A DNA stretch of 64,000 bases from Halictus rubicundus (GCF_050948215.1 NC_135151.1:20458720-20522719); one strand, 5' to 3'. Positions 23,048-36,083 are shown, numbered from the stretch's first letter. Notes: generated from the letters alone by a model not told the origin. Program-made: numbers and translations.

Positions 23048-24129
23048 AGTAAGGATTAGCTTCTGTGCCTCAAAGTGATGTACAATACACGTGTAGACTG
23101 TAATAGTATTCTTTAATTAAAGCACTTCAAATAGTTGCATTCGAAAGTCGAACATCTCACAAGCAACAACTTCAAATTACAGTTCTGTTCCGAAACAAGA
23201 CGACGATGTTTATTTCGAAATAAGAAAATCTCTATACCCTCTTCTCCATATGAAGTTGTCCGCATTGTTCGTCGATTTCCGTAAATGAAGCCAATAACAA
23301 CGGGTCGGATCAATACGTGGAAAATTGAATAACAGGCAAAACAGGTGATAATGAAATAATTATTCGTTTTGCTGTAAACAATTTGATCGGACGAATCACG
23401 AGACGAATAGCTCGATTCATTAATTCGATCTTGTTCAGTTTGCTGCCGGTCGACAAATTGCACGCTCTTCTGCAACTTTAAAGTTAAATGTTTAGGCAAC
23501 GAGGGAATTATTACGTATGTGAAGTTTCCCCGTTTGAAAAGCAAACTACAATAGCATTGCAGCGATGCTATTCATTTTATATTATTATTGTCGGAACTAT
23601 TTTAGGTTTCTATGAATACGAATAATCCTTGCAAAGCTGATTAGCCCAATCATGAGGGTATTTGCCTGTCGCAATTTCATCCAGTTATTAATATTATTAT
23701 TATTATTATCATTATGATAATCGCGCAAGAATGGAAATGGGGCGGCCGTTTCACGACAGAATAGAACCACCGCACAGTCGAGCGACAACGCGTGTTCCGA
23801 TGAAACCAACCAAAATGGTACATCATCGGCATTACACGATCGACGGCGGGTTTAAATATACATGACCGGTAATCGTCGATTATATTCGTCGCAGCGAGAC
23901 GATTAAAAAATCAGTAGAAGCCGAGAACCGCGCGGATCGGGGAAACAGCAGCGGTACCACTTCAGCTGCGTCGATGCAAGAGTGCTCGTAATCCCCGGCA
24001 CGGTTCCTCCTTGTTTTACCGATAATCGTGGCTGTGTGAATGCGTGCCAGCTCGGTCAAATTGGATTCGGCGCACAAAGACGCAGGTGCCATTCAATTAA
24101 CGGGTGTATCTACGCTGCTGACGTCGACC
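23048..24129. other. spacer with an ATT microsatellite
   Basis: (ATT)n at 23684-23720. A 143-codon minus-strand open frame (23113-23544) has one hydrophobic stretch but no firm family signal. From 23880 the sequence becomes CpG-rich toward the 131-bp array. Confidence 0.4.
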
Positions 24130-25760
24130 GGCGCGCCGGAGCAATTTTAACGCGCGATCAGTCCAGTTCCTTTCATTAATTTCAACGGGGTTTAAACAAC
24201 GTCATGACGTGCCACGGTACGCAACTGCAAGGCAAGCCGGGTCGGGCCTGGTCGGGCCTGACCGCTCCGGAGCAATTTTAACGCGCGATCAGTCCAGTTC
24301 CTTTCATTAATTTCAACGGGGTTTAAACAACGTCACGCTGTGCCACGGTGCGCTACTGCAAGGCAAGCCGGTTTCGGGCCTGGTCGGGCCTCATCGCGGC
24401 GGAGCAATTTTAACGCACGGATAGTCTAGTTCCTTTCATTAATTTCAACGGGGTTTAAACAACGTCACGTTGTGCCACGGTACGCTACTGCAAGGCAAGC
24501 CGGGTCGGGCCTGGTCGGGCCCGATCGGGCCGGAGCAATATTAATGCGCGATCAGTCTAGTTCCTTTCATTAATTTCAACGGGGTTTAAACAACGTCACG
24601 TTGTGCCACGGTACGTTATGGGAAGGCAAGCCACGTCGGGCCTGGTCGGGCCTGACCGCTCCGGCGCAATTTTAACGCGCGATCACTCCAGTTCTTTTCA
24701 TTAATTTGAACGGAACTAAAACAACGTCAGGCAGTGCCACGGTACGTTACGGCAAGGCAAGCCAGGTCGGGCCGGGTCGGGCCTGGTCGGGCCTGACCGC
24801 TCCGGAGCAATTTTAACGCGCGATCACTCCAGTTCTCTTCATTAATTTCAACGGAGTTTAAACAACGTCACGCCTTGCCACGGTACGTTACTGCAAAGGA
24901 AGCCGGGTCGGGCCGGGTCGGGCCTGGTCGGGCCTGACCGCTTCGGAGCAATTTTAACGCGCGATCACTCCAGTTCTCTTTATTAATTTCAACGGGGTTT
25001 AAACAATGTCATGACGTGCCACGGTACGCAACTGCAAGGCAAGCCGGGTCGGGCCTGGTCGGGCCTGACCGCTCCGGAGCAATTTTAACGCGCGATCACT
25101 CCAGTTCTCTTCATTAATTTCAACGGAGTTTAAACAACGTCACGCCTTGCCACGGTACGTTACTGCAAAGGAAGTCGGGTCGGGCCTGGGCGGGCCTGAT
25201 CGCGCCGAAGCAATTTTAACGCGCGATCAGTCCAGTTCCTTTCATTAATTTCAACGGGGTTCAAACAACGTCACCCTGTGCCACGGTGCGTTACTGCAAG
25301 GCAAGCCGGTTTCGGGCCTGGTCGGGCCTCATCGCGGCGGAGCAATTTTAACGCGCGATCACTCCAGTTCTCTTCATTAATTTCAACGGAGTTTAAACAA
25401 CGTCACGCCTTGCCACGGTACGTTACTGCAAAGGAGCCGGGTCGGGCCTGGTCGGGCCTGATTGCTTCGGAGCAATTTTAACGCGCGATCAGTCCAGTTC
25501 CTTTCATTAATTTCAACGGGGTTTAAACAACGTCACGCTGTGCCACGGTGCGTTACTGCAATGCAAGCCGGTTTCGGGCCTGGTCGGGCCTCATCGCGGC
25601 GGAGCAATTTTAACGCACGGATAGTCTAGTTCCTTTCATTAATTTGTACGGGGTTTAAACAACGCCACGCCGTGCTATGGCACGCTACGGCAAGCTGAGT
25701 CACGTCGGGCCGGGTCGGGCCGGAGCGGGCCTGGTCTGGCCTGATCGCGCCGCACAGTTC
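24130..25760 (+). repeat. 131-bp tandem array, about 13 units, with nested GTCGGGCCTG repeats
   Basis: AGCAATTTTAACGCGCGATC starts at about 24140, 24271, 24403, 24534, 24665 and so on, to a last unit at about 25602. Each unit then has TCATTAATTTCAACGGGGTT, TAAACAACGTCA, TGCCACGGTACG and ends with 1-3 copies of a 10-bp GTCGGGCCTG word. That word sets unit length, roughly 129-142 bp. No frame runs through; non-coding. Confidence 0.95.
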
Positions 25761-27992
25761 AAATTGAATTTTGTTTTCATTAATACACAAAGTACGTGGC
25801 TCATACACTTTAATACACAAAGTACGAATGAATGAGAAAAATATTTTCTATTAATAACTTACATGCAGCCATTACTTATTTACCGCTCGAAGCGCATTCT
25901 TTCTCTCGCATTTTTAATTGTTTATAATATCAGACTACTTAACTAACTCGCGTGGCTCATGAGCTATTTAAGACCGAGTATTTCTCACAAACTTTGCCAG
26001 TTGAATGGAGACTGTCTTGGAGTTTCGCCGCATTTCTTATTGACATTCTGATTGCATTTCTCACAATTAGTTTTAAGCAAGGAATAGGGCTGTATAGAGC
26101 GCACCGTATGATGTGCAAAAATGAAATTAGGGATGATGGAGGAAGAGGATTCTTACTAGAAAGTATCCTTTTCATTAATTTTCTTATATCTTGTGGTTTC
26201 ATCGCAGGGTGTACTGTAGCCCGAACGAAAAATTTATTTCCGAGGTTTTGGATGCGTTTCGGGGATTTGGGACCGGTGTGCGTCGCGGCAGGCCACGCCG
26301 CATCACGCCGCGTCGTGTCGTGTCGCGCCGCCGGGATCGATATCACGGCCCACGATTATCCTTGCGTTCCGCTCGGCTAATCCAACTTAAGCGCGTACAT
26401 AAATACGAATATATTTCGCGTACGCGATTCCCGAAGTTAGCTGCAATGCAGTGGCACGATATTGGGGCCGGTTCGGATTTCGTGGGCACGCGCGCACTGT
26501 TAGGACCGTTTGATCTGGATCATGGTTAATTTCACCGTTGGTTATGGCGTACAATGTCGTACCAATCACGCCGTGACACAGCCGCATTGCGCAGTCCGAT
26601 TGGTCCCTCCATAGTGCGGCACGCACACAGCCGCGTTGCGCACGATTCAACGATACCACCGGCTTGGGCAAACGCGCGGGCATGCCTATGCCATGCCACG
26701 AATGCGTGCGCGTAATCGACGAAGGCCAGATAAAGCCGCGGAGCGGATCAATCCATGACGAAGCCATCGACTTCCAAGTGCTAGGTTTCGTTTCAATCCG
26801 GCCGAATGAATCGCGACAATACCCGAGGCATCTGTTTCCGAATTACCGATCCCAGTGGCCGATCGGTCATTTCATGGTGCATGCTAACGAGTCCCGTCAA
26901 ACGGATTTGTTCTATACGAATAAAGCTTTTTTCTTTTTTTTTTTCATCGTACAATCGACGCACAGTGAAAATGGAGATTTGAATCGCGTTTATTCAGGTT
27001 GGGTATGCCTTTTGTTTTTCTGTTAGCTTTGGCGGCGTCAAACCGACTACAGATTTTATTTGTGTACGTGTAGTAATGATTATTGTGTTTTCGATGGAAT
27101 TATGGTTAGAGCAAATAGCGCTCTCTTGCAATGCCTACAATCTCAACCCTCGCGTGACCGATTAAACGTTTTCCACCGCGATCATGCTCGCCAGTAGAAT
27201 GAGCGCTTCAACGTCAGACCTTACCGTCCACTTTCTCCTTCCGCGGCGGTGTTATCGTTGACCACGCTACTGCGAACCGAGCACGGGTACTATATAAATA
27301 CGTTATTTAAGGAATAAAATAATCTATGGCTATAGGTTATTTGAATTAATTATGTGGGAGCTTATTCGAACAACCAAATAATGTTGTAAAAATTATTTCG
27401 TTATTTTGTATTTTAAACTCGACTTTCTTTTCAATAATTATTCAAATCATTTGTACCCTACAAAATAGTATTTATTTCGCGACAGTGTTATCAACTGCGT
27501 CAGAAATTTTCCTTATACAACACTGCACTGCCATCGTCTATTTTTGTAAACAACAAAACACAACAATGGTCGGCAAAGTACGGATGTCGTTCCGAAAAAC
27601 TATTTCAGTGAGAATAAATTTTAAAAACAAACTTAAAATCTTTAATCAATAAAACACCAAACTTACCGTATCTAAATGTAATAATTAATTTAATTACTTC
27701 AATAGCCGTTTCTTCGGATTAAATTATTTATCAATTTATTTGAACTAAGTGATCGAAACAAATATTATTCAAATGAAATGTTGTTTGAAAATAATCGACT
27801 TAAACGTCAAGAAATAATTTAATTCTTTTGTGGTTATTTTGTGGTTATAGTGATCGGAAATTCTTCATTGTTCAGAATTTCATAGAAAAACAGAAAGTTC
27901 ATATTTATTGTGTATGCCTATGTTATCTCCAATGGCTATATATCGACTACGACAAAATAGAATTTCATTTCGGTTCAAACGAAATTAACATC
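25761..27992. other. spacer
   Basis: No gene recognised. 26180-26900 is CpG-rich; 27300-27990 is AT-rich. CTATATAAATACG at about 27289 resembles a TATA box without supporting downstream signals. Confidence 0.4.
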
Positions 27993-28167
27993 TAGACTGC
28001 GGATCTTTATGCATCTATGGTTTCCGGAAATTTTCAAAAAATGCCAGAATACAAAATTCGACAGAATTTAGTACAATTTTTATTTATTTCAGATTTACAA
28101 AGGCTAGTACCACTGGAAATAAAATTCTATTTGATTTTCTCAAACTGCACAAACATCCGCAGTCTAC
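27993..28167. mobile_element. MITE with TAGACTGCGGAT ends, copy 1
   Basis: Left end TAGACTGCGGATCTTTATGC, right end (reverse) TAGACTGCGGATGTTTGTGC. 175 bp, AT-rich inside. A second copy lies at 49745. Confidence 0.7.
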
Positions 28168-29495
28168 TAATAACACACATATTTATTCGACTCTATTCAG
28201 AATCCTCACGAGTCTGACTCGATGTTGCAGAACAGTTAATTAAAACGTTATGGAAAAACAATTGCAGACCAGGACGGCTTTTCACCAATAAATTCGTCTA
28301 AACATTTTCAGATATTGTCAGGAAAATGTTCGCCTGTTAAACGTTGCAACGATCTAAAACAACAATTTACTTCAATCATAATTTTTCCAAGTTTGAGTGT
28401 AGCATGCAGCATGAAAGAGATTATTCGACAGCCTCTCGTATCGATCGCTGACTTATAAAATTATGTCGAACGTCTCAGCATCGAAAAGCGTTTTATTCAT
28501 TACCATTGCAACGCTTTAAAGGCATAAAAGAAATAATATTTCCGTTCGAATGACTGCATTAAATAAAGTAAATCGGTAGAAACTCGATATAGACAGCACG
28601 TTATGCTAATGCGGCTGGCTGCAACTTTCACACCTGCAGGAATACCTCCGGCAAGTACGGATTCGTTAATTTGTGGGATCGAGTCTATCTGGGAAGCTAT
28701 TTCCATCGATATTCTCTCTGTAATTCGTTTCTGTCGCGGCGAACTTGTGAAAAGATTGATAGCGAGGCTGTCGATAAGGCGACGGTCGCGCGGCGAGATC
28801 GCGGCACGTCGGAACGCTTATCTTCCTGGTTTTTCGTTCAAGTAGCTCACCCGACGCGACTTCCGGGCTCTTGCAACTGTCTCTCTTTTCATCCGCGGCA
28901 ATCCTCGACACTGTGTACCGTGTAGGCATCTTACTGGCTCACTTCGAACGGTGTCGATGATCTGGCCTGATCTTCGAGTACGTCGATAGGCGCATTATGC
29001 ACGCACCACGGAGCATGTTGGTCGAGACTGTCGAGGAAAGAGAAGGGAAATGGACAGTGTCGTCGATGAAATTAGTCGGGCGTCGTCGTCGTCGAGAATT
29101 TTATATCTGGTCCCGTCCTCCCTTGCTCCGTCACCACATTTAACTACTCAATCTTCCTTTTTCCTTCGTCTCTAACCCTCTCTTTATCTCGTTCTCCCTC
29201 CTCCCTCCATTCTCCTCTTGACGCTCTCCCCCTCTCTCTCTCTCTCTCACTCTCTCTTTCCTCCTTCCTGTTCACCACGGATGAATATATTTCCCTCGGC
29301 AGCGTCTTCATCCGACCAAATGGAAGAATCTAGCGAGACGGGAGCAATATCGACGGAAATCGAATCGCAAAATGGAGAAAATGACTGCGAGTGCTTCACC
29401 CTATCATGAAGTGGGGTGAGGCGAGAAAATCAGGGGAATGGTGGACGTCGAAGGAGAAGAGAAATTCCGGGAAAAGACGGAAAGCCTGAGAGAGA

Positions 29496-29546
<51 letters not shown>

Positions 29547-30837
29547 GAGCGGAGGGGCGAGGGAGAGAAAGGAGGAATGCATTCCTGGACGAGTTAATCC
29601 CTGGAGTCTGGAATGGCTGACAATTCCATGGATCCATACCTTCTGCCTTCCACTGTGCTTCCCGTGACAGTGTGCGTGCCAGTACGTGCACAGCGACGCG
29701 ATCGGAACCTCCTACGTGCGAACCACGATCGTCGTATTACTTCGTGAAATCGATTCGTAGACTCCTAATATCGCGAAACTCGACTTAAACGGTCCGTAAT
29801 ATTCCGTTGACTCGGGGATCGTACGCGTAGCCACGTTTCTCATCCCTCCGTGCCGCGAGGTCCACGCTGACCCGATCGTTACCATAAGCGGCTTACCAAA
29901 AGCTCGATAAACTGTTGTCAGTTATCTCCGATGTCTACCCTCTCTTACGTCGCAACTTGCTACTTTCACCTTTTCCGCCTTTTTCCTTCGCCCGGCGCGA
30001 AACTCTTTTCGATGTACAGTAATGCTGAGATAGTGAACGCGTGCCCGCCACGCGGAGTCATTCCCGCCATTTCTTCGACCTGCTCCTGCCAGCAAATATT
30101 TCTGCTGGTGAAAGCCGAACAAATCGGGAAAGCAAAGTTCTTATATTTTTGATATTCGATTATGGGATTATTATAATATAATCGCGCTATTGGGGATTTC
30201 TCGGAAAAAATTGTACCGAAACGCGAGTATTTTCGAGACGAGTGTTGAAAGAAAGGGTAATGAAATAAAATATTTAATACAAATTGGGAAAGCAGAAAAG
30301 TTCAAATTAAAGTAAACATTCGAAACGACTTCCTATTATTTTGCAGAGAAATATTGTCCTTGTTAAGAAATTACTTGCAAAACTGTTATTAAGGACCTCG
30401 GAAAGTTCATATGACCTTTCCTCCAGTTTTTTTTTATCGTTCCAATCTGTTTGAAACATTTAGGACAATTTAATTACTCGGTTTATATTGTTTATCCAGG
30501 ATATTATAATTTTTGCTAATGTACTCAATGTACTAAATCAGGTCGGTAAAGTATTAAAACTTGAATTTTCTAGTTTTAGTTCAACAAATAAATTATTCTA
30601 GTCAATAACACTTTTGATAGTCTTTTTTTGCACGGTATCGATTTTATACCAGTTTTGTTCAAAAATAATTTTTCTACCATTTTATATTCCTTTTAAGCAA
30701 CAAACAATTTGCACGTTCATACATATATTGTATACTGCCTGGCAATTCTTCAGCAAAAATGATTTCTTAAATTTTCTATCAAAAATTATACGAAACTCTA
30801 CATTGATAATATTTTTTCATAATTTTGGCAGCGTAGG
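28168..30837. other. spacer with CT and GA tracts
   Basis: A (CT)n tract at 29231-29260 and a (GA)n tract at 29498-29543 are complementary to each other. The ~240 bp between contain no gene I can defend. Open frames through the tracts are low-complexity. The remainder shows no recognised gene. Confidence 0.5.
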
Positions 30838-30839
30838 TA

Positions 30840-31045
30840 CACTACCGCTCAAAAGCATCCGGACACTTCGCGATACGTCGATGAATCTCGCATCTAATTT
30901 TAGTGTAGTATTGGTAAGTTCCACGTGCGTAATTTTTAATTTCAAACGTTGGATATTTCATAAGAAACTAATAAAAATCGACAATAACTTTTAGGCAACG
31001 CTAATACATATTTCGCAAGTGTCCGGATACTTTTGTGCGGTAGTG
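30840..31045. mobile_element. TA-flanked MITE with Tc1-like ends
   Basis: Left TA-CACTACCGCTCAAAAGC then ATCCGGACACTT; right AAGTGTCCGGATACTTTTGT then GCGGTAGTG-TA. The CAAAAG.ATCCGGACACTT end is typical of Tc1-family transposons. 206 bp with no transposase, hence non-autonomous. Confidence 0.8.
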
Positions 31046-31369
31046 TACACGCGATAGTGTTTCGTCGAGTATCGCCCGCATCGAAACAGGAATTCCTCGC
31101 GATGGCATAATTGACCGAGGGCAGTTTCTACAAGTGACAGAATTCCGAATTCTACCTAAAGTTCTCGCGAGCATTTACGTTTCGAGAGGTCGACTCTTTT
31201 TTCAACAAGCATCGACAAGCGCAATCAGCGATTTCGAGCGGTTCCATCAATCTGCCAATCAATCCAATCTTCTTTCTGCTCAACGAGTAAAACGTTCTCT
31301 GTCTCTGATCTTTCGGACGCAGCCCAGGGAAAATTTCATCTTTCAACGACACGAATGGCGGCTGTTAAA

Positions 31370-32930
31370 TCGTTAATTGCCACTGTGACTAGGATGGGCA
31401 CATCGAACCCGGAACAATTGACACGATCGAACTTTTATACTTTCAATTTCCCTCTCGTCTTTTCGTTCGACTCGAACATCGATCTTAAGAAGTTAAATGC
31501 CTTTAAACGACTGGAAAATACGAGGAATTCGTCAATTTTTACAATATCTAAAATTATGCTTCGTCGAAAAATCGATACACTGATTTCTCTGTATATGTCG
31601 CCAAGGCCTCGATGATAAACGTCGCGGAATTATCCCCACTACTCTCGGGTATTTCTCCTGCACGATACACGACGCTGGCAAGACCCGTGTTGTTGACATA
31701 TATCGAGAACTCACTGTATTCTATTCCGGGAAGAGAAAATTGAAAATATTTGTGAATATATTTATTTTAGTATTGTAATTTAGTATTGTAATTTAGTATT
31801 GTAATCGGGCAATAAATTGCGAATATTGCTACAGGGGCACAAACGGAGTTACGAAGGGTTGAAATCTGACTATGAAAAAACCAAAATGACTAGCGACGAC
31901 AATAACTAACACCTGATGAAAATATTCAGTAAACAACGCTTATTATAGAACAATCAAATCCTTGTATGGCCAGAGTAAAGTTTATATTTATTTTGAATAC
32001 CTTATTATAAGATTACTCTCCCTCTTCTTAACTCTTATATTATTATTTATATTTTACTATATAACATTTAAGTAATATTTGTTGAGTTAATCAGAAATAT
32101 GCATTCATGCACAAGGCGGTTATATTGAACACGTGTCTCGAGTCACGCAATTGTGTCATATATCATAAGAAATATGTAATATTGCGTTTAAAAAATGGAA
32201 GGTCACCTTCGAAGGAAATAGTCGAAATAAGAAAAAATTACATGCGCCGTTGCTTTGCTTGCGAAGAACAGTTTTTCCTGATTTATTTTTGTGTGCTGTT
32301 TATTATTAGCAAGAGAAACGCCGGTTAGTAACAGATAATAAAAATCGTTAATTGCCACTGTGACTAGGATTCAATTTCCCTCTCGTCTTTTTGTTCGACT
32401 CGAACATCGAACCTAAGAAGTTACAGGCTTTAAACGACTGGAAAATACGAGGAATTCGTCAATTTTTATAATATCTAAAATTATGCTTCGTCGAAAAATC
32501 GATACAGTAATTTCTCTGTATATATCGCCAAGACCTCGATGATAAACGTCGCAGAGTTATCCCCACTACTCTCGGGTATTTCTCCTGGACGATACACGAC
32601 GCTATCAAGACCCGTGTTGTTGACATATATCGAGAATTCACAGTACTTATATTTTGCTATTTAATATTTAAGTAATATTTATTGAAAAATAGAGTTAATT
32701 TGAAATATGCATTCATGCAGGTTATATTGAACACGTGTCTCGAGTCACGCAATTGCGTCATATATCATAAGAAATATGTAATATTGCGTTTAAAAAATGG
32801 AAGGTCACCTTCATTTCGAAGGAAATAGTGCAAATAAGAAAAAATTACTTGCGCCTTTGCGTTGCTTGACGGTTTTTCCTGCTTTATTTTTGTGTCGTGT
32901 TTATTATTTGCAAGAGAAACGCCGGCTGGT
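31370..32930 (+). repeat. imperfect tandem duplication, unit up to about 970 bp
   Basis: Copy 1 is 31370-32340, copy 2 is 32341-32930. Shared blocks in order: CGTTAATTGCCACTGTGACT, TTCAATTTCCCTCTCGTC, TTATGCTTCGTCGAAAAATC, TTATCCCCACTACTCTCGGG, then AACACGTGTCTCGAGTCACG and GTAATATTGCGTTTAAAAAA. Copy 2 lacks about 50 bp near its start and about 350 bp in the middle (31740-32085 of copy 1). Confidence 0.85.
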
Positions 32931-33649
32931 AACAGGGCGAGCTGTTTATGCGTTCGCTGAATTTTCGAGGAAAGAAAATGGCAAACTCGAGGCACGGAGA
33001 GCCCCGTTGAGTGTAAAAACAGTGGCTGGGGAGATGAATTCGCGTTCAGATTGACGGGATACTTTACGTAGTGGAAGTTGTTACGGCGTTGGAAGAGAGA
33101 ACTTAAAAGGAACGACGGTCGATTCATCGGGCAGAAAATGAATCGCAAAATGCAATTAGCGGAGCTACCGGATAATTGAAACAGTGAACGGGAAATGGGC
33201 TCGCGGGGAAGGTAATACAGTTGAGCCCTACTTACGATTCTCGGCTCTACGGGAAAGAACATCTTGAGGGGGCAACAAAAAAAGGCGACGGCGTGCGCCG
33301 CGACGGCGGAGAAGCCGTTTGACGACATCACCGGGGGTCTCTCGCTCCTTCGTAAACTGCTTGGCAGCGGCCGAGCTCCTTCGCCGACCGAGTAACTTTC
33401 TTAATCCTCTTCTTAGCGGAGTTAATCTCCGCGATTAATGTCCTGCTAACTTGCCGCCCGAATAGTTTCCCTCGTCGAATGTCGAATCTCGCTTGGCCGT
33501 CCCTTTTTGTTTCGCCAACTCGTCGAGCTCAAATATTTGACGCGTCAATTACGGCCGACGTTGATCTGTATATTATTAGCCGCTGCGGGTCTTTCGGCAA
33601 AATAAACATTTGACACCTGAATCCCAAAAAACTGCGGTGAAATAGAAAT
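32931..33649. other. CpG-rich spacer
   Basis: Holds part of the longest open frame in the window (32765-33331, minus strand), which lacks recognisable domains and overlaps duplicated non-coding DNA. Not called as a gene. Confidence 0.35.
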
Positions 33650-34270
33650 TTAGTTTCATAGGTTAGAAATAATATAGTGATATTTTTAAATTCTTCCAAT
33701 GTTTTTGTAAGTGTTTTAAAATAATTTGTAAAATAATGTTTAATGTTTAATAGGTTGGAAATAATATAGTAACATTTTTAAATTCTTCCAATGTTCCTAA
33801 AATAGTGTTTTAAAATAATTTCTAAAATATTGTTCAATAATGTTTATGTTTAATAGGTTGGAAATAATATAGTAACATTTTTAAATTCTTCCAATGTTTT
33901 TATAACAGTGTTTTAAAATAATTTTTAAAATAACGTTTTACTAATGGTTAATCGTTAACAGATTAGAAATAATATAGTAATATTTTTAAATTCTTCCAAT
34001 GTTTCTAACTTGATAGTGCTAGATGCTAGTGCTTGATGTTGCTATCTATGATAGTGCTTTAAAACAATTTTTAAAATAATGTTTGATAATGTTTAGTAGG
34101 TTGGAAATAATATAGTAATATTTTTCAATTCTTCCAATGTTCTTATAATAGCGTTTTAAAATAATTTTTAAAATAATGTTTAATTTTTAATAGGTTGGAA
34201 ATAAGTAATATTTTTAAATTCTTCCAATGTTTTTATAACCGTGATTTAAAATAATTTTCAGTATAATGTT
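33650..34270 (+). repeat. AT-rich tandem array, about 6 units
   Basis: AGGTTGGAAATAATATAGTA followed by TTTTTAAATTCTTCCAATGT and TTTTAAAATAATTT recurs at about 33659, 33751, 33855, 33959, 34098 and 34192. Steps vary from 92 to 139 bp because of indels in the linker. Confidence 0.85.
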
Positions 34271-34610
34271 TTAGTAATGCGGCTTACTCGAAGATAGTCA
34301 AATTGATTTTCTACGGTTTGTTTTTTTGTTTCGAGGAAAATCCATGACCTTCCTCTGCTAAACTGTTTCAATATTTCGTGAAGAAAGTACGTTGCATTTA
34401 ATAAATTATTTCAAGGCGGTAGGTAAGCAGCCAAACCAGGTAGCGAACGGCGAACGTGTTGAGAAAACGGTACGACGTTCAGTCACCTCCCACGCTTAAA
34501 GGTCCCTGACTTTTTAAACATAATGTCAACAGATACACCGCATCTGAAGTCTACACAACTTCGAGTTACCTGCTACCATCTGGGATTTGTCCGTTCGTGA
34601 AATTACGTTT

Positions 34611-35290
34611 TAACACTAAGCCCACCGAACACTAAAAGTGACTGGTAGATGCTGCTTTATAACAATGACAAGATTGAATTTATTTAAACTTCTCGCAATT
34701 TTTATTACAACATGTGCTTGAGTTAAGAAATTTATTCAGTTACTTTCTGCAAAGGAGTTTTTATAATTTCAGTAATCTTACAATAATATATCTGAAACTG
34801 GTAAGTTTTTCAATATTGATTTAATGTTGCTTTAAAGTTAAGAGGCTTTACTCAACACCTAACACAAAATAAACTGTCTGTCCGTTGATAAACATATCGA
34901 AATTTTTATTATAATATATGTTTGGGGGGGTCGAGAAATTTATACAATTATTTCCTATGAAAAAGTTTGTCTAATTTCAGTAATCTTACAATAATATATC
35001 TGAAACTGGTAATTTTTTCAATATTGATTTAATGTTGCTTTAAAGTTAAGAGGCTTTACTCAACACCTAACACAAAATAAACTGTCTGTCCGTTGATAAA
35101 CATATCGAAATTTTTATTATAATATATGCTTGGGTCGAGAAATTTATACAATTATTTCCTATGAAAAAGTTTGTGTAATTTCAGTAATTTTACAATAATA
35201 TATCTGAAACCGTTAATTTTTTAAATGTCCATTTAAAGTTCAGGGCTGTACACAACCCCTGGCGCAAAACAAGCTGTCTGTCTGTGCAGA
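34611..35290 (+). repeat. ~205-bp tandem repeat seeded by a TTAA element
   Basis: CAGTAATCTTACAATAATAT starts at 34770 and 34978, with a variant at 35182 (steps 208 and 204). Units share CTTTACTCAACACCTAACAC and TAAACTGTCTGTCCGTTGAT. The left edge at 34611 is TTAACACTAAGCCCACCGA, the terminus of the family B/C MITE, and the first ~180 bp follow the interior of that element (compare 59069-59277). Confidence 0.75.
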
Positions 35291-35935
35291 TGCTGAAAAA
35301 TAAACTAGCATGTACATGTGTATGTACGATGGCCACCAGTAAATAAGACAAAGCGTAAATGCACAGCTCGGATACTTGACCCGAAGCAACAAACTTTTCT
35401 ATTGTGGCAACTGACAACGAGCCGGATTTCGACGACGAGAGGCGTAAATTGACTCGAGAGGATCGGGTATCGTTTGAGTACCTGTTTAAAATAGTTTCAC
35501 CTGAAGCACTTCTAGAGAACCCCTTGCCGTTGGCCTAGACATTTAAGCAGCTAGACCGAGTGAAACTTATAAGTAAACTGTGAATTCAGGTGCATCCAAT
35601 GACTGACAATAATCTTGTCATTGTCAACCGGGAAATTCCCTACGATAGAGACATTGGATGGAAAAATAATCGGCGCCAAATTGGACAATGGGAGCTCCTG
35701 TCGCATTCAATTTGAAAATTGTTTATTTTCCTAACTCGTTCCTCCCGCTCGCAACACGCTGTTACTATTTTCATGTACCGTTGAATTTGTCTGTTCTTGC
35801 TCGAGACTACAAAAATAAAATCACTTGACATGTCTATGACAGTGTAGGAATAAAAATCTCTTTACAAATAGAAACGTGGTTTTGACGTCTGAAAAATTAA
35901 TATCCAAAAACAAATTTTGTGAAATTATATTTACC
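35291..35935. other. spacer
   Basis: No gene or repeat recognised. Confidence 0.35.
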
Positions 35936-36083
35936 TTGTTGAACGGAGCAAATTTTCACATGGGTATTCAAATATCAACAAATAAGTGTCCCGGTTGAAA
36001 TCATAATTGCAAAATAGATTTTAAACAGCACACTTATTTCTTAATATTTGAATACCCATATGGAAATTTTCTCCGTTCAACGA
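35936..36083. repeat. 148-bp inverted repeat (hairpin)
   Basis: The left arm (GTTGAACGGAGCAAATTTTC, CATGGGTATTCAAATAT, AAATAAGTGT) pairs with the right arm (ACACTTATTT, ATATTTGAATACCCATATGG, AAATTTTCTCCGTTCAAC). Arms are about 52 bp with roughly a 40-bp loop. Either a small palindromic MITE or a hairpin-RNA source. Confidence 0.8.

Noticed and set aside
23113..23544. 143-codon minus-strand frame with one hydrophobic stretch (YFIITCFACYSIFHVLIRPV)
   Set aside because: Vaguely reminiscent of an insect odorant-receptor segment, but only one membrane segment and no conserved motif, start or splice context.
25952..26380. 142-codon plus-strand frame with a hydrophobic N-terminal half
   Set aside because: Overlapped by a 129-codon frame on the other strand; no family signal; the C-terminal half is CpG-driven low complexity.
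32765..33331. 188-codon minus-strand open frame, second longest in the window
   Set aside because: No domain, Cys/Ser/Phe-rich shadow of CpG-rich DNA, and its 3' half overlaps the duplicated block 32700-32930, whose other copy does not keep the frame.
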